DNA of 64,000 nucleotides from Coprinus comatus (lineage: Eukaryota; Basidiomycota; Agaricomycetes; Agaricales; Agaricaceae): positions 1 through 64,000 of the forward strand of contig JAWPGT010000072.1 in the NCBI GenBank assembly GCA_034638255.1. Reading direction: 5' to 3'. This document shows positions 14,162 to 26,515 of the stretch, in pieces; position 1 is the stretch's first letter; each line of letters starts with the position of its first letter. The notes under the pieces are model-generated. The model made no database searches and had not been told where the DNA came from. It saw only the letters and a list, made by a program, of their open reading frames with translations. The translations under genes and the position numbers were made by a program.

Positions 14162-16724
14162 TATCTTCAAAGTTATGGGGGGGCTGCGTGCTAAAGGGAT
14201 GGGGATAGGGGATACTTATGGATGAAAGACCAAGACGCAAGGGGGGAAGGTTGAGAAATCGACCTCCGAAGACCTAATTATATACCATATACCATCCTAA
14301 TCAGCAAATTCCCCTCAGCATCATACCCCAACAAATGAGTGGGTTCATGTTCTCATGTAACTACAAACCCACATTCTACTATGCAATCATTTCCAAAATC
14401 CATTCGTCCCTTCCAACGCACAAGCTATAACAAGGATGAATTACGTATCATGTATCATATTATTGATTCAAGTGGGCCCCACAACCGAATTCCGTTTTAG
14501 CAAATTGTTAAGTTTTTGGCAACGTGTAACTGTGTAATCATACATACACAAACACACAATCAGGAACCAAGTCGTCTTGTGTTCTACTTACCCGACGCTT
14601 ATGCCTTTCGGCTCGACGGCATCTTAAAATATGGGTCATGTAAGTACTTCTTTCCGAGTTCAAGTACACAGGTTTCCTTCGATGATTCTATGCAACTATA
14701 AATATATTTTAGCAATTTCGAAGACTGTCGCCGCGACGGTAACAGAATTCCAGAACACAATAGTATTCTAGAGTCCAAATGGAATTCAGCAACACTACAT
14801 CATTGCCGTAGTTGTTTCTTCTATGTACTACCTAGTGTTTTGACCAGACTCTTAATGGCATTAAATATGACGACATACTACAAAAATCAATCTGACAACA
14901 CGTGTATGTATCATAGTAGCAACCTGTAGCAACCCAACTTTAAAAAAAAAAAGTGACGAGAGACCCACATACACTTCCACGACAAATCACCAATCAAACC
15001 AAAAAAAACAAAATTGTTGGGAAAAATGTCCCACACAAAAACATCAATGCATCATACATGAACATCTCCGAATCTCCTCAATCATAAGATCCATTTTACA
15101 TCATGACCGAATCCATTAAATATGATATCAGATGATATCATAAGCCAAGAAGCCAAGGTTCGGTCCCTGTAACCTACTAAGAGAAAAAGAAAAAATGGTA
15201 ACTAGGATTTTGAATGATCATTCACGTGCACGGTGTTTTTTGTTTCGTTCGTTTCGCACTTTACAAGTGGAAAACTTATGATGACGTACTTCGGCGATAT
15301 ATCCCAGAGAACATCCTCTTTAGATTTATTATTTAACCCTACTCACAGGCCCTGTTTTTCCAATATATTCCCCATTAATTGCTGCGCTCAACATTATAAT
15401 TATGAATTTCTATACCAAAGTGAAATCGAATACGATCATGATGTACTCATGATTCAGAATTACCAACTCCAGCAGCAGCATATCCTGAATATCTTATCGT
15501 ATCTTTCACGCTCATTCATATTATCCAAAGAAAGAAAAAGAAAAAAAAAGGAATGCATATGTTAATATACTGCAACACGTCGGAATCAAAACTAAAAATC
15601 AAGAGTAATCCTACGAAACAAGAACTTGAAGAGGAGGAAAAGTAATAATCAGAAAATCATAATATAACATATAGTAAGTAAGTAATAGTAAGCTGAAAAG
15701 AAAGAAAAAACGCTAACACCAGGAAAAAACGTTCAAAACGAAAGTGAAATCAGAAAAAAGGAACCTAGGACCACTAACAGTAACGAACGACATAAAATAT
15801 GGAGTTGGACCAAAATAATAAAAAATAATAAAATCGATAATCAAATCAAACCAACCCGACCCTAATAACTTGAAAGCTTCGAAGCTTAAAGGAGGAGAGG
15901 ATTGAAGTGATATTTGAAGAAAACAATAAAAGAGAGGAGGATTGCAGGTATTTGCAATATTCTGAAGATCTGAAAAACTGAGAAAAACCAAGAAGAGTGG
16001 AGTAGAAAGGAAAAACGAAAATCATATATACAAAAAACACACAAAACTTCAAAAAAAATTCACTAACACTTTTGAACGACGATCAATAATCAACTCAACT
16101 CCCTCAATATCTTCTAGAACTCTGCAACTGAAACCGCAACTGGAATGGGAATGAGAATGAGAAATGGGTGGGGGGTAAATGATAAGCCCAGGCCCAAACC
16201 AAAAAAGAAAGAAAAAAATACACACAAAAAAGATGGTATAAAAGAAAAACAAAACAAAAATAAGGTATAAAACCACGCACGACTCACGACAGAACGTTCG
16301 GGTTATAGAAAATGAAACCCATAACCAAAAAAAAAAAATCAACACTAATTGAATATCAATGCAAGGACGAGTTACGATTTACTCTCAGAGAGAGAGAGAG
16401 AGACAGAGGGAGAGGGAGAGAGAGATGAGGGCGAAAAAAGGAGTGTTTTGAAAAAAAAATGATGATGATGATTAAAAAGAATCGCAATCAGGCTCCACAG
16501 AAATATACAAAATAATAAAAAAAGGGCAACAAGGGCACAACACATAATGCAAGGGCAAGCGGGGAAAAAAAGAAAAAAAAAGAGAGATCATAGGATCATG
16601 GGACAGAGAAATAGGATAGAAAGGATTTAAAAAAAACAAAAACAAAAAGCCTTAATTCTTCTCAATCCACCACACAACAAAATTATTCCCAAAAAAAATA
16701 GAACTCTTTTGTACTCTTCATTCC
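14162..16724. other. Low-complexity spacer, purine-rich on the plus strand
   Basis: No gene seen. The 15.6-16.7 kb part is A/G-rich with many A-runs (pyrimidine-rich on the minus strand). It would be the 3' flank or UTR of the Msb1-like gene ending at 16725. Minus-strand frames here are Phe/Leu-rich products of the bias. A near-repeat GATATCAGATGATATCA occurs at about 15126. Confidence 0.55.
16387..16432 (+). repeat. (AG)n-rich simple repeat
   Basis: AGAGAGAGAGAGAGAGA followed by degenerate GGGAGA units, embedded in the purine-rich spacer 3' of the Msb1-like gene. Confidence 0.85.
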
Positions 16725-19700
16725 TTACTCCTCCTCTTCCTCTTCCAAAACATTATGCAACGGAGCACCATGAACATATCTAGCAGGACTAGCTCTTCCA
16801 GTTTCCACCACAGTAATCTTCGGCAACTCCAATTCCATCATCGGGGTCTGATCTAGTGAAACTTTTTGCGAAGGTGGTGGACTACCACCACCGCCACTAT
16901 TAGCAGATACTCCACGACCAGGAATAAGTGAAGTAGGAATTGATAATGGTGTAACAGGTACAGGAGCATGTGGTGTTGGTAGTGGTAAAGATGGCGAAGG
17001 AACAACAAGTTTAGGTGATCCTTTACGTTCACGTTCACGATACAATTCGATTAAAGCAGCCGTTTTACTACCTGTACCTGGAGCTCTAGGTCCCATAGGA
17101 TGTGTAGTAGCCGCCGTTGTGGTAGGTGAAACAGATGGTGCGGTAGCCACATTACCATTCCCACTTTCAATATTCGTAGTACCAATAACAAGTCCAAGTC
17201 CGCTACGAGGTAATGTTAGTAGTAGTGGTTGTTGTTGAATCAGATCCAGGTAATGTAAATGATACCTTTTCAACACGTGGTGGATCGGGTAATGGAGGCG
17301 GAAGGGATATTGTTATTGGATTTGAATGTGTATTCGTAGTTGGTGATTCCGTCCTAGGGAATTGATGTTGATTTTGTTGTTGTCGTCTTTTCTCTTCCTC
17401 TGCATCCCTTTCTTCATCTTCCATTGTATAAAGTTGTTTACGTTCCGGATGTAAATCAAAATAACCCAATCTCCTTTGTTGTTTAAGTGCTTGACGAATA
17501 GATAAAATTTCTTCCTCTACCTTTGCAACTGGTTCCAGTTCTGGATCAAGTACAGATTCAAGCATAAATTCTTCTTCAACAACCTCTTCCTCTTCATGTC
17601 TACGTTCATCATCAACACTCAAACCACTCTTCTTCCCAATTCTTGGTACCCTCTCAATCTCATCAACCATCGAATCATCCAAATGCGAGTGCGAATACGA
17701 ATACCCATCATCCCTTCCCCCAACCGGAACAAAATCATCCTCATTCTTAATCGAAGGTGTCGAATTTTGTGATCTCATAGCAGCCAAAACCTGAGCAACC
17801 TCCATACTAACAACATCAGGATCCCCTTTACTATCATGATCTCCCTTTACCATCCTCCCTTCTTTCCCAACCACTACTTCTGTCCAGTCATCCTTCTATT
17901 ATGACTAGATACAAGAATATCAACCCAAGCATCATCTCTAGACTCCCGTCGTTTCTGTTTCACAGATTCCGGTTCATACTCATTCTCATCCCCATCATTC
18001 CTTTCACTATCACTATAACTAGCCATACGAGTTTGAAATTCCACAGCTGAATATTCCGCAGGTACCATTGCTTTTCTATTTGGTGTCAAAGGCATAGCAG
18101 AAGGTAACTTGAATCTAGAAGATTTCTTTGTAGTAGATGGCGAAGCAGTGGAATCTGAATACATCTCGTCACTTTTCGAAGATCCAGATACATATTGTTG
18201 TGGAATTGGTGGTAAAGGAGGTACTGAAGGAGGTGTAGTACGTGGAGCGTCACTTGGTACACCAGAAACAACACGTGTACTAGCTTTTGAGCCAAGCGAA
18301 ATGACTTTAGTAGCTGCTCCGGGTTCTAATAATCCTTCGAATTCCATTTCACGATAGGAAGGACTACTTGGAACATGTCCAACAACATAAGGTCGACCAT
18401 TTAAAGTAGCGGCTTGTTTCCATTGTTTCTTTGGTGAGAAGAGTGAAGGTAAACGACGTCTAGTTGTCGTTTTGATCGCAAGTTGTTGTCTGTACTCCAA
18501 TGGTACAAACTCTTCAAACAAAATCAAAGTTGTAGAAGTTCGAGGATCAGATCCTCCAGTGACGGAAGTGCGGGAAGGTGACAAAGACTTAAACTCGACC
18601 TAACGGAGAATAAGGGACAAATTAGAAATCAAAGACACATCACAACGAGTATAAAGGAGGAAGAATTACCAGAGCCCAGTTACAATCTCTATCCAAGCTT
18701 TCTTTACGTTCAAGATCCATCCATCCACCACCATAGATCAAGTCACAGAAGACGTCAACGAAAGCTTCTTCGATAACTTCTTCTTTACCCATGACAGGCT
18801 CTGTGTCCCAACCGAACACCGGCAACTGTTTCTCCGTCTTCTTCATTTTCTTTGTCAACTCTGCATCACGGGAAGGCCAACTGGACAACGACAAGGTAAC
18901 TGGTGTACTAAACTGTAATGTGGCGTTCAATGGAGCATCGGATCGCGAGAAACCAGAAGAAGAGAAGTCATTCCATGACAATGTTTGACGTTTGGTATTA
19001 CGTTCCTATTTAGCATGAAACACATGTATTAAGTCAAAAGGGCTGACCATTTTGGTAGAGATCAAATGATGAACATACCTCTCTGGCACTTTCTGTCAAG
19101 TCAAACTCGAGTTTCTTCTCATCACCAAGACCACCAAAGCCCATCGATTCAAACTCTCCCCATTTCAGATCCGTGAGACTACGGAAACGATCTTCGCCTT
19201 CTTTTTTTCCCAACCCAAAATAATCCTTATCCGAAGAGGCAGTAACAGTGCCGATTGTCAAAGCAGAAGACAAAGCAGGTGCAGAAGGATTCCTTTGGGA
19301 TGCTTTCATACCAGGTACAGTCTCCGGATGCATATTGGATGGCATATTCATACGCTTCTTGTATTGTTCAGAATACCTTGGGGGTAGTTTAAGTGTCGAT
19401 GGAGCGATTCTTTCCCACTCTCTGGAATTTGCGAGGCCATTAAGAACACCATTACTTGATCTTGTTCGATACGCCCAAGTTGCGGCGGTTCTAACGAGAT
19501 CAGGTGAATATAGGCGGACATTTCTGCGTACGCTCGTGACTGTGACTGTTTTTGCGCCTTTACGCGGTTGTGGCTTTGCGTTCTTGTTGTCGTGAAAGGG
19601 TAGCATTGCGGGATAGCCTTTGATCCATTCCTTAAGACGAATTGGGACGCCTAGAGCGGCGGCACTACCCGTTGGACTACTGGATGAAGAAGCATGGCGT

Positions 19701-20737
19701 GGCGTATCCTGCCAGCGGATGAATGCTAGAAGCAGATGTTCAGTAGCATTTACTGCTCGGAGGTAGTAGATGTATGCGTGGTGGAAAGCTAGAGTCGGGG
19801 GACCGAGGCCGAAGAGCAGGGGACCGAAGAGAGGGGAGAGGGTGGGTGGGGTGTGACCTGAAGAAGGACTGTTTGAGGTGAGACGGGTGAGCAGAGAGAG
19901 AACACGTGTTATGATGATCTGCAGCGTAGGAAGTAGCTCTGGAAGGAATGATTCAAAGTGATTTGGAGGATATCCAAGCGCTGAGTCCAATCCATCAGCC
20001 AATGCCATCCAACAACACAACCCACGTACCAGCCTCAGAATCCCGGAACGGGCGTAATGCTCCCAAGAAATCACTCCCCGCACATCGTTCCCTCCAACTA
20101 CCCGTATCACACGTCCTAATCCCCATCGCAGGCACATCCCAAGCTCATGAGGTCCTGCAAACCGCGCTTCTTCCCTCCATGCCTTCTCTACCTTTGTAAA
20201 GTTCGGACTTCCACTCGCAGCACACAGGTTGAGGAACGATCGAATCAATCGTTTGATAGCAGACCCAGAAATATCCAGCGCCGTGGTAGAAAAAATAAAT
20301 GGCGTGGTAACTCCCCCACGAGTTTCTAACTCCTCAACAACTACACTCACTAAAACTTCTAGTTGTTCAATCCCAAGAACGACGTGACGTCCATAAGATA
20401 GAAAACCATAGTCTTGGTCCTTGGATTGCTCTCCAGGAGCAACATCAGACTTGGGCGTTTCGAGATTTAAAGGAAGAAAAGTGCCATCTGGGATTTGTTC
20501 CGAATCATTTTCATATACATCTCCCTTTGTTAATGCACTCTTTGAATTCTTTGCAAGATTTTTGGCCTTTTTCTTGTCCTTTTTATTAGTAGGCGTGGTG
20601 AAAGCACGATTCGAAGTTCTACTTGAAACTCTACCAAACTCGTCTAGCGAGTATGGAGAACCTTCAGTAGTATTGGGAAGTGTATGTGATTTCTGTGGTG
20701 TTGAGTTTGTACGAGACCTGGAGAAGAGCGAGGGCAT
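16725..20737 (-). CDS. Msb1/Mug8-family (DUF1708) morphogenesis protein
   Basis: The family (yeast Msb1, fission yeast Mug8) acts with Rho/Cdc42 signalling in polarity and budding or tip growth. Exon 1 is 20737-19079 and begins MPSLFSRSR, the usual basidiomycete start (an in-frame Met 20 codons upstream is less likely). Exon 2 is 19005-18670 and exon 3 starts at 18599; both introns (73 and 70 nt) are phase 0. Seen: FLSYGRHVVLGIEQLEVLV, EARFAGPHELGMCLRWGLGR, SGHTPPTLSPLFGPLLFGLG, NWALVEFKS, LILFEEFVPLEYRQ and RPYVVGHVPSSPSYRE, then a disordered, charged tail of several hundred residues (DPDVVSMEVAQVLAAM, MGPRAPGTGSKTAALIEL) ending in poly-Glu. The tail changes frame twice. The first change (about 17868-17880) is bridged by either a 47-nt GTAGTG...ATAG intron or an indel. 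The second (about 17205-17240, an ACA/ACT repeat) I can only explain by an indel. Total is about 1,270 residues. Confidence 0.82.
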
Positions 20738-20905
20738 TGAGGAGGAGGAGGAGGGAGGGAGGGGGAACGGTGAGAAAGAGAGACAGAGACAGTCCAAATG
20801 ATATCAGGGAACAACTACCCCGGCAAACTCCGCAATCAAAAACCGAGAGGATCCGTTTATTAATGAGTGTGTACCTTGTTCAACAACAACTGCTTAAACT
20901 GTACT

Positions 20906-21573
20906 CTAAATCACAGGGGGACGTGTATCCTTCGACATACTGGTGTATAAAGGTCGCGGGAATCCTCCAGTTACAAATGCTGTTCTTGGAACTGCTAACA
21001 TTCCTCCTCCACCACCATGGTGACCAGCCTGTGAGAAAATGTATTTGTTATTATTTTTTTTGGCTTACGGTCCCTGGTTATTTTGTTGGTTGTGATGACA
21101 ACACCCACTCACCGATTGAGGTTCGACGAAGCTTACTCTTGCAGCCGGAGCTGTGTGGGGTTGTGAATTTTCATATCCGCCATGACCATAACCATAACCA
21201 TGTCCATGATGATGTACAGGTGATACTGAACGTTCTGGACGTGGGAAACTAGGTTCAGCTGCAGATTGACTAGATCCTTCATATACTCGTATAGGTCCAG
21301 ATCCAGGTGTATAATGTGCTTCTCGTACTGTTGGTGGTCCTTGAATTTGGTTTTCTTCAACTTGATACATCGGAGGTTCGCTACTTGCTTCTGTACGATT
21401 GCGTTTCACAACTATACATAGTATGATGATCATACCAATGATAACAACTGGAATTCAGGATTTTTGTCAGATCAGTTTTTCGGAATCATTGATCATGTTG
21501 TATATCATGTTATGGAAGTTGACGCACATATTATAATGCCGACGATCAAGGATACTTTGGCTGGCACCGTCAT
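20906..21573 (-). CDS. Small single-pass membrane protein, 167 aa, hypothetical
   Basis: Exons 21573-21528, 21447-21113 and 21028-20906 join in phase (introns of 80 and 84 nt) to give 167 residues. The start MTVPAKVSLIVGIIIFV runs directly into a transmembrane segment that continues IIGMIIILCIVV, followed by KRNR, which suggests a signal-anchor with a cytosolic tail. The tail is Pro/Ser/His/Gly-rich (HHGHGYGYGHGGY; GHHGGGGG) and probably disordered. The last exon is FVTGGFPRPLYTSMSKDTRPP. I do not recognise a family. It is transcribed in the same direction as the Msb1-like gene about 170 bp downstream. Earlier non-coding 5' exons are possible. Confidence 0.7.
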
Positions 21574-24181
21574 CTGTTTTTTACATGTTATTTCTCCAGC
21601 CCTGTTAAATAAATAAAAAACTTGTATGAGCACTTGTCGAGAGGTATTTACATCCGGAGTAACTCACCAATTCTGTCGACAAATAACCCTAGCAGAAACC
21701 GTAGACACATTTCCAACCAACAACACCAAAACAAAAGAAACCCGCGAGAAAAGAATCACTGTTATGGGCACAATCATATAATCTATATCAAGCTTCTAAA
21801 CCCTTCAGAAAAAAAATGGAATCCTTTACTCACCCTTACTAGAGCTCATGTCAGACGTCAGTCACAATTAATATCACTATCTCTTCTCTTCTTTTTTCCT
21901 GTCCTAATCCAGGGGAACGATGTTGTCGTCGGTCGATGTCGTAACCCTCGTAATAACAATAATAAACCAATTAATCTTCCCGAGTCTTTTGCAAGAAAAA
22001 AAATTTTTTTTAAAAAAAATCGTCGTTTACACAGTCCAGCTGTGTATGTGTATATGAATCGTCAAATTCGTTCCGTCTGCCCAGCAGAAAACGGAAGAGT
22101 TGAAGAGGAGAAGGGGGGTTGGTTGGTTGGTTGGGAGAAACGGACAGCGAAACTCGAAACAGTTTACAACTCTCATAACCATCTCTCTTAAATAGTAAAT
22201 ACAAATCAACCAAGGGTGTTACATGTTACCTATGACCACCAAACTGTTTTGTCTTGGTTTGATGTGTTTGAAACCATTGATGGCCAGTTTGATAGTAAGA
22301 AAACCCATATTATAAATCTGTCACTTTCCATAATACATACGTTTTTGGGGAGGGAAAAACTATAGCGCGCCCTTGTTTAAATAAAGTAATTATTCGGTTT
22401 TCACAGGTCGTGGATACCTGCATCTTGCCAAAATTCCACCAATAACTCGTTGAACTTTAATGGAGTAATATTACTCCAATATCATGTATAGAGTTATTAG
22501 CGGAGGATTATATGGTAGATGTTGAACGTTGAAGGTTGGATCAAGATTCCGTTTTGTTGTTTGTTCTGCAAATATATAAACTGTAATTTTTTCTTTTATC
22601 CCTCAGCCGTTTACATTCACATTTAACGATGAGGTGAGACCGTTACACCATTATGAATTTATATTTCAATGTAGCTAACTTGTGCATCATAAATATACTT
22701 TTTCCAGTAGATATGAACCATTGCAGCAGGAATTGAACTCGGGTAGTTTCGAACTTGGTACTTGGGCAACCAACCGATAACTGTGTCTCCAAATTCCAAT
22801 TCGGAATTCCAAGCATCAAAAGTACCTGCTCAAGCGACACTGTGGAATTCAGTAATTAATTACTAATCTTGACCGACATGGAACACTCAGGCTGGATGGC
22901 CCGACTCGGCCAGTTTTTTTTTCCAGTAAAGCCCAGTACTAGTAATTAACCCATCCAACTTCTTTTGCTGTACAAATCATGATTCACGGGTGTATCTACG
23001 GTAGGTTAGTAATTTCTAATAGAATCGAATATTTTAATGATTTTATGGTCAAATATCTCCTAAACCATGTCCCGAGGGAACAAAGTGGTATGGTTCAAGT
23101 CAAATTCGACTGTAATGTTTTTAGCAAGTTTTAGGCTTGCCGTTGGTCCACTGGTACCGTGAGAGTTGAATACAACACTCAAGCTTCTAGATCGGCGTAT
23201 GTAAGTAGTAAGGCTCAGGTAAGGCTATAGAGTACTATGTAATCACATCATAACATTCTGGTTTCGAGAATCAGGCCAAAAATGTGTCTTGGAACCGATC
23301 AACTGCAACATCACAACTTCGATAGGCAGGGCAGCGCCACGTTCTGAACATCAAACCCTGAGTCTGTTTCCAACGCACCAAAGCAGTGGCAAAGTTTACC
23401 ACCGCTGGTGGTCCGTGGTACACAACGGATACATCAAGCGTCTTCTAGTACACTTCACTAATCTTAAAGATTCAAAATTCTGAATGGAAAGTAGTAAAAT
23501 GATATTCTCCATGTTCAACCAACTCGTATGTCGTAAATATAGCTTGCCCTTCTTCCGTATGTGATAACGCTTGTTCACCCACGTTTTGCCACGTGGGATT
23601 AAGATTTTCATCTCTTAAATTGCTCATAACACTCTCATAATTTGTGCTAAGTAATTGTATTGATTGATGAATACAATTACCACTACTATTCGGAGTAGGG
23701 CCTATAGTACCAACACTTACTCTCTGTGGCCCTCTTAATTCAAGGCGCTCATTACCACATAGAAAAAAGAGGGCTGGGAGGCTAGCCGGATACCTAGTAC
23801 TACTGAGTACTTCATTGGGGAATCTAGCTCGAATAACATCCTTTGTTTCATTTTTTTAATGCCGTTATCGGGTACCCTCGCTTATCGCGAAGTTTGAATC
23901 TTTATAGAGTTTAGTTCCAGCGACTCTGTCCATCAGTAAGGATTCTGGAAAGCTCATGCGCATTTGCCAAAGCAAAACCGAAGAATATATATAGATACAT
24001 TCTTGGTTTTGTATTATTGGATACAGAAGCTCTACTGCTTATATGTGAGCAAACCAAATCTCACGGTGCTACGATACACTCTTCTTTTAACAAATGTGTG
24101 CAAATAGATGGATGGGATGGCGTTGAATTAATAATTACTTCCGGGATCCAAAAAAACCCATCTAATGGATATGCTACGCCG
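21574..24181. other. 2.6-kb stretch with no recognised gene
   Basis: Includes A/T homopolymer tracts (22002-22020) and a tRNA-like but poorly paired stretch at 22,700-22,780 (rejected). Frames of 60-190 codons (for example plus 21622-22191) are low-complexity and unsupported. Confidence 0.55.
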
Positions 24182-24188
24182 TATATAA
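24182..24188 (+). promoter_or_regulatory. TATA box of the 24.2-kb gene
   Basis: TATATAA about 50 bp before the ATG at 24238. The paralogue on the other strand has the same GTATATAAGA[GA]CTC context about 55 bp before its ATG, so the element is conserved between the copies. Confidence 0.6.
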
Positions 24189-24237
24189 GAGCTCTCATGT
24201 AATCTCCTTATCACTCCAGCTCCTGGACCATATTACA

Positions 24238-24992
24238 ATGTTTTCTATTTCCCTGCCTCAGGTTACTTTGGTTTTTCTACCAAATGTAAACGTACACTCA
24301 CATTCCACGTAGGTATATCCGTCCACTGAAGACTGCAACATATTTCTGGCACGATTGGCCTTTCAACAAGTTCAACCCCATGTACGTGCATAGTGCAAGA
24401 ACAGTTTATTCAGTATTTAATCATGTCTTAGCAGTCCTCCGAAAATACAACACCCTCAACGCCTTTTCAAACGGCCATTACTTTGCCACCAGCGTTTGCC
24501 ACATCTCCTCTCCCTTGTGGAACTCATGGTCGTTCTGAGAACGAACTCTATCCCATCCAACTTTTACGAAAATCATCTTTAACGTTGTCCCAGACAACAG
24601 ACCTCTTGAGCATCAAAATGACTTCCCCAATTCATGTTCATACCCCATCATTTCATATTGGTACATTGCATCCGGTTCATGCCACCGCTATCCAAGTCAA
24701 CAAAATCACCGCTCTAGATGTCACTTTATACATTCAAAGCATTTCACAAATGCCGATGAGTATTCACACTTACTCACGGCTCCCTGAAGTTTTGCGCACC
24801 AAGGTAAAACAAGCGTACCAACAACGAGTCAGTGGTACGAGTCTCACTGTCTCCAAGGAGGATGTATGGGATAGGTTCATTTCAGGTAAAGATGTGGAAC
24901 GAGCTGGACCGTTTGTGGGTGATCTTTTCATGGAAATTTGGGGTTTTGAGCTCTCTGTTTGTGAATCATACTCTATTGTTCACGTTGTTTGA
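24238..24992 (+). CDS. Hypothetical protein, 217 aa (paralogue 1 of an inverted pair)
   Basis: Three exons: 24238-24261, 24313-24381 and 24432-24992, with introns of 51 and 50 nt, all phase 0. Both intron positions and the TATA box are shared with the broken paralogue at 46.5-40.2 kb on the other strand, which supports the model. The protein starts MFSISLPQ, has a Ser/Thr/Pro-rich middle, and ends in the conserved block between the copies: LRTKVKQAYQ, EDVWDRFISGKDVERAGPF and DLFMEIWGFE. No domain recognised, no signal peptide, no membrane segment. It borders the transposon island. The tail conservation (about 70% by eye) suggests it was under protein-level selection after duplication. Confidence 0.75.
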
Positions 24993-25350
24993 GTAAATGG
25001 AATATGTCATGCTATGTATATTATATGGACGTGGTGATAGAAAGTGGTGACCAGGAATAGAATTGCAGTATTTGTCACCATCTCATCATAATCTATCAGC
25101 AGGATTAAGAACCAGCGAGCACTAGAAGTTTGAAGGAGTGGTCAAATCCTGTGGTGTTTTCATCATATGAGGTTATGATGATGCTGAATCACACCCATCA
25201 TATTGAACGAGTGCTCGAAATAGTACTGGGAACCAGTAAGTAAAAGTCCATCATGATGTACTCCGATTCCAAACCTTCAAACATCCCACCACCATCATCA
25301 ACTTTGTCAGAAAAAGGGCAATTGAATGTACTTGTAAGGAATCCATATTG
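24993..25350. other. 3' flank of the 24.2-kb gene
   Basis: No gene or repeat recognised up to the target duplication of the fold-back element. Confidence 0.5.
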
Positions 25351-25359
25351 GGTGGTGAC

Positions 25360-26400
25360 CAGGCTCCTTCCCATCCCCTCGCTGCACGTGCTCGGGAGGG
25401 GACAAATAAACCAAAGCAAAGGCATCTAAGGAGGTCCTGAGTGCAGCGAGGGGCTGGCACATTATGTCCTTCGGCCATTCCCGAGTGGCAGTGAGGGTCT
25501 GCATACGTAAGAGAATAAGGGTTAGCGAGGTTTTCCATGACTTAACAGATGTCCTAAAACAGTAGGACTACTATGTTCGCCATTATATTCATCAATTAGA
25601 GTAGTTCCACAGACTTAAAGCAGCACATGTATTCTTCTACGAAAAAATCTTGTAACATAGCTTTGCACTTAAATACATTGATCCTGGGGACATGTGGTGA
25701 AAATCTTCAAAGGAGGCTGACTCACACTGCAAGCTTTCATTCAGAGGATAATTAGAAATCAAGGGAGAGCATCCTGAGAGGTTTCCGAAGAGCTTGCGAG
25801 GCGTCTTCCGGTCTTATTGCTTTCTTGTATCTCGAGAGGGCACCTGAAATGTTGTTTAGGCTTGGGAAGTTGGGAAAAAAACTTCAAAGTCAGTTTTGGA
25901 ACGTTCAACCAGATGTCTACCATTCTATTGCAAAGAGGACACCAGAGCACTCAGCAGATAAACGAGTACATTTCCAAGCTATCTAACTTATAGAAAGAGG
26001 GAGTAGACAAGACTCACAAGTGAGTGCCAACTTCCAAGTGGTGACTCGTTTACTATATTTTAGAAAATTAAGATGATTATTGGAAAAAAATAGAAGAGAG
26101 AATAAAAGAGATTCGTCATCATAAAATAAACTTTTCTTTGATTTTGAACATCCACCACCTGAGTACCTATGACTAGGCTACTAGGAATGACTCCGAGTCG
26201 CCATTCAGGGTATGGAGGTAATTTCAAAAATATATGATATTTTCCATAATTACTAATATGTTTTTGATGACATAAGACTCTCGGCAGTGGCCGAAGGACA
26301 TAATGTGCCAGCCCCTCGCTGTGCGAGGTTCGTCCTTAGATGCCCAAACTTTGTCCTTGTTTACCTCGCACGTGCAGCGAGAGGGCTGGGAAGGAGCCTG
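25360..26400 (+). repeat. Left arm of the palindrome
   Basis: Reverse complement of 26516-27556. I found one mismatch by eye (near 25536, CCATGAC against CCACGAC). It carries subterminal CTCGCTGCACGTGC motifs at both ends. No coding frame longer than about 100 codons. Confidence 0.9.
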
Positions 26401-26515
26401 ATATCAACTCAGATCGGTTTTTACCAAACATTTTTGGAAATTGTCCCAGTCGATGGTCCAGAAAGTCTGAGCAGCGTAATTGATGTAGCTGTGGGTAGTA
26501 CTGTTGGGTTTAGTG

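Noticed and set aside
17214..17276. GTATCA...TACTAAC...TAG as an intron in the Msb1-like gene
   Set aside because: The signals look perfect, but the join is out of phase with the family-typical frame on both sides, so an indel fits better.
22690..22790. tRNA-like motifs on the minus strand (GGTTGG, GTTCAATTC)
   Set aside because: The T-stem has two mismatches and no acceptor stem can be formed.
25360..26400. Two independent insertions in opposite orientation instead of one palindromic unit
   Set aside because: Neither arm has its own target duplication (right of arm 1: ATATCAACT; left of arm 2: GGTTTAGTG); only the pair is flanked by GGTGGTGAC.
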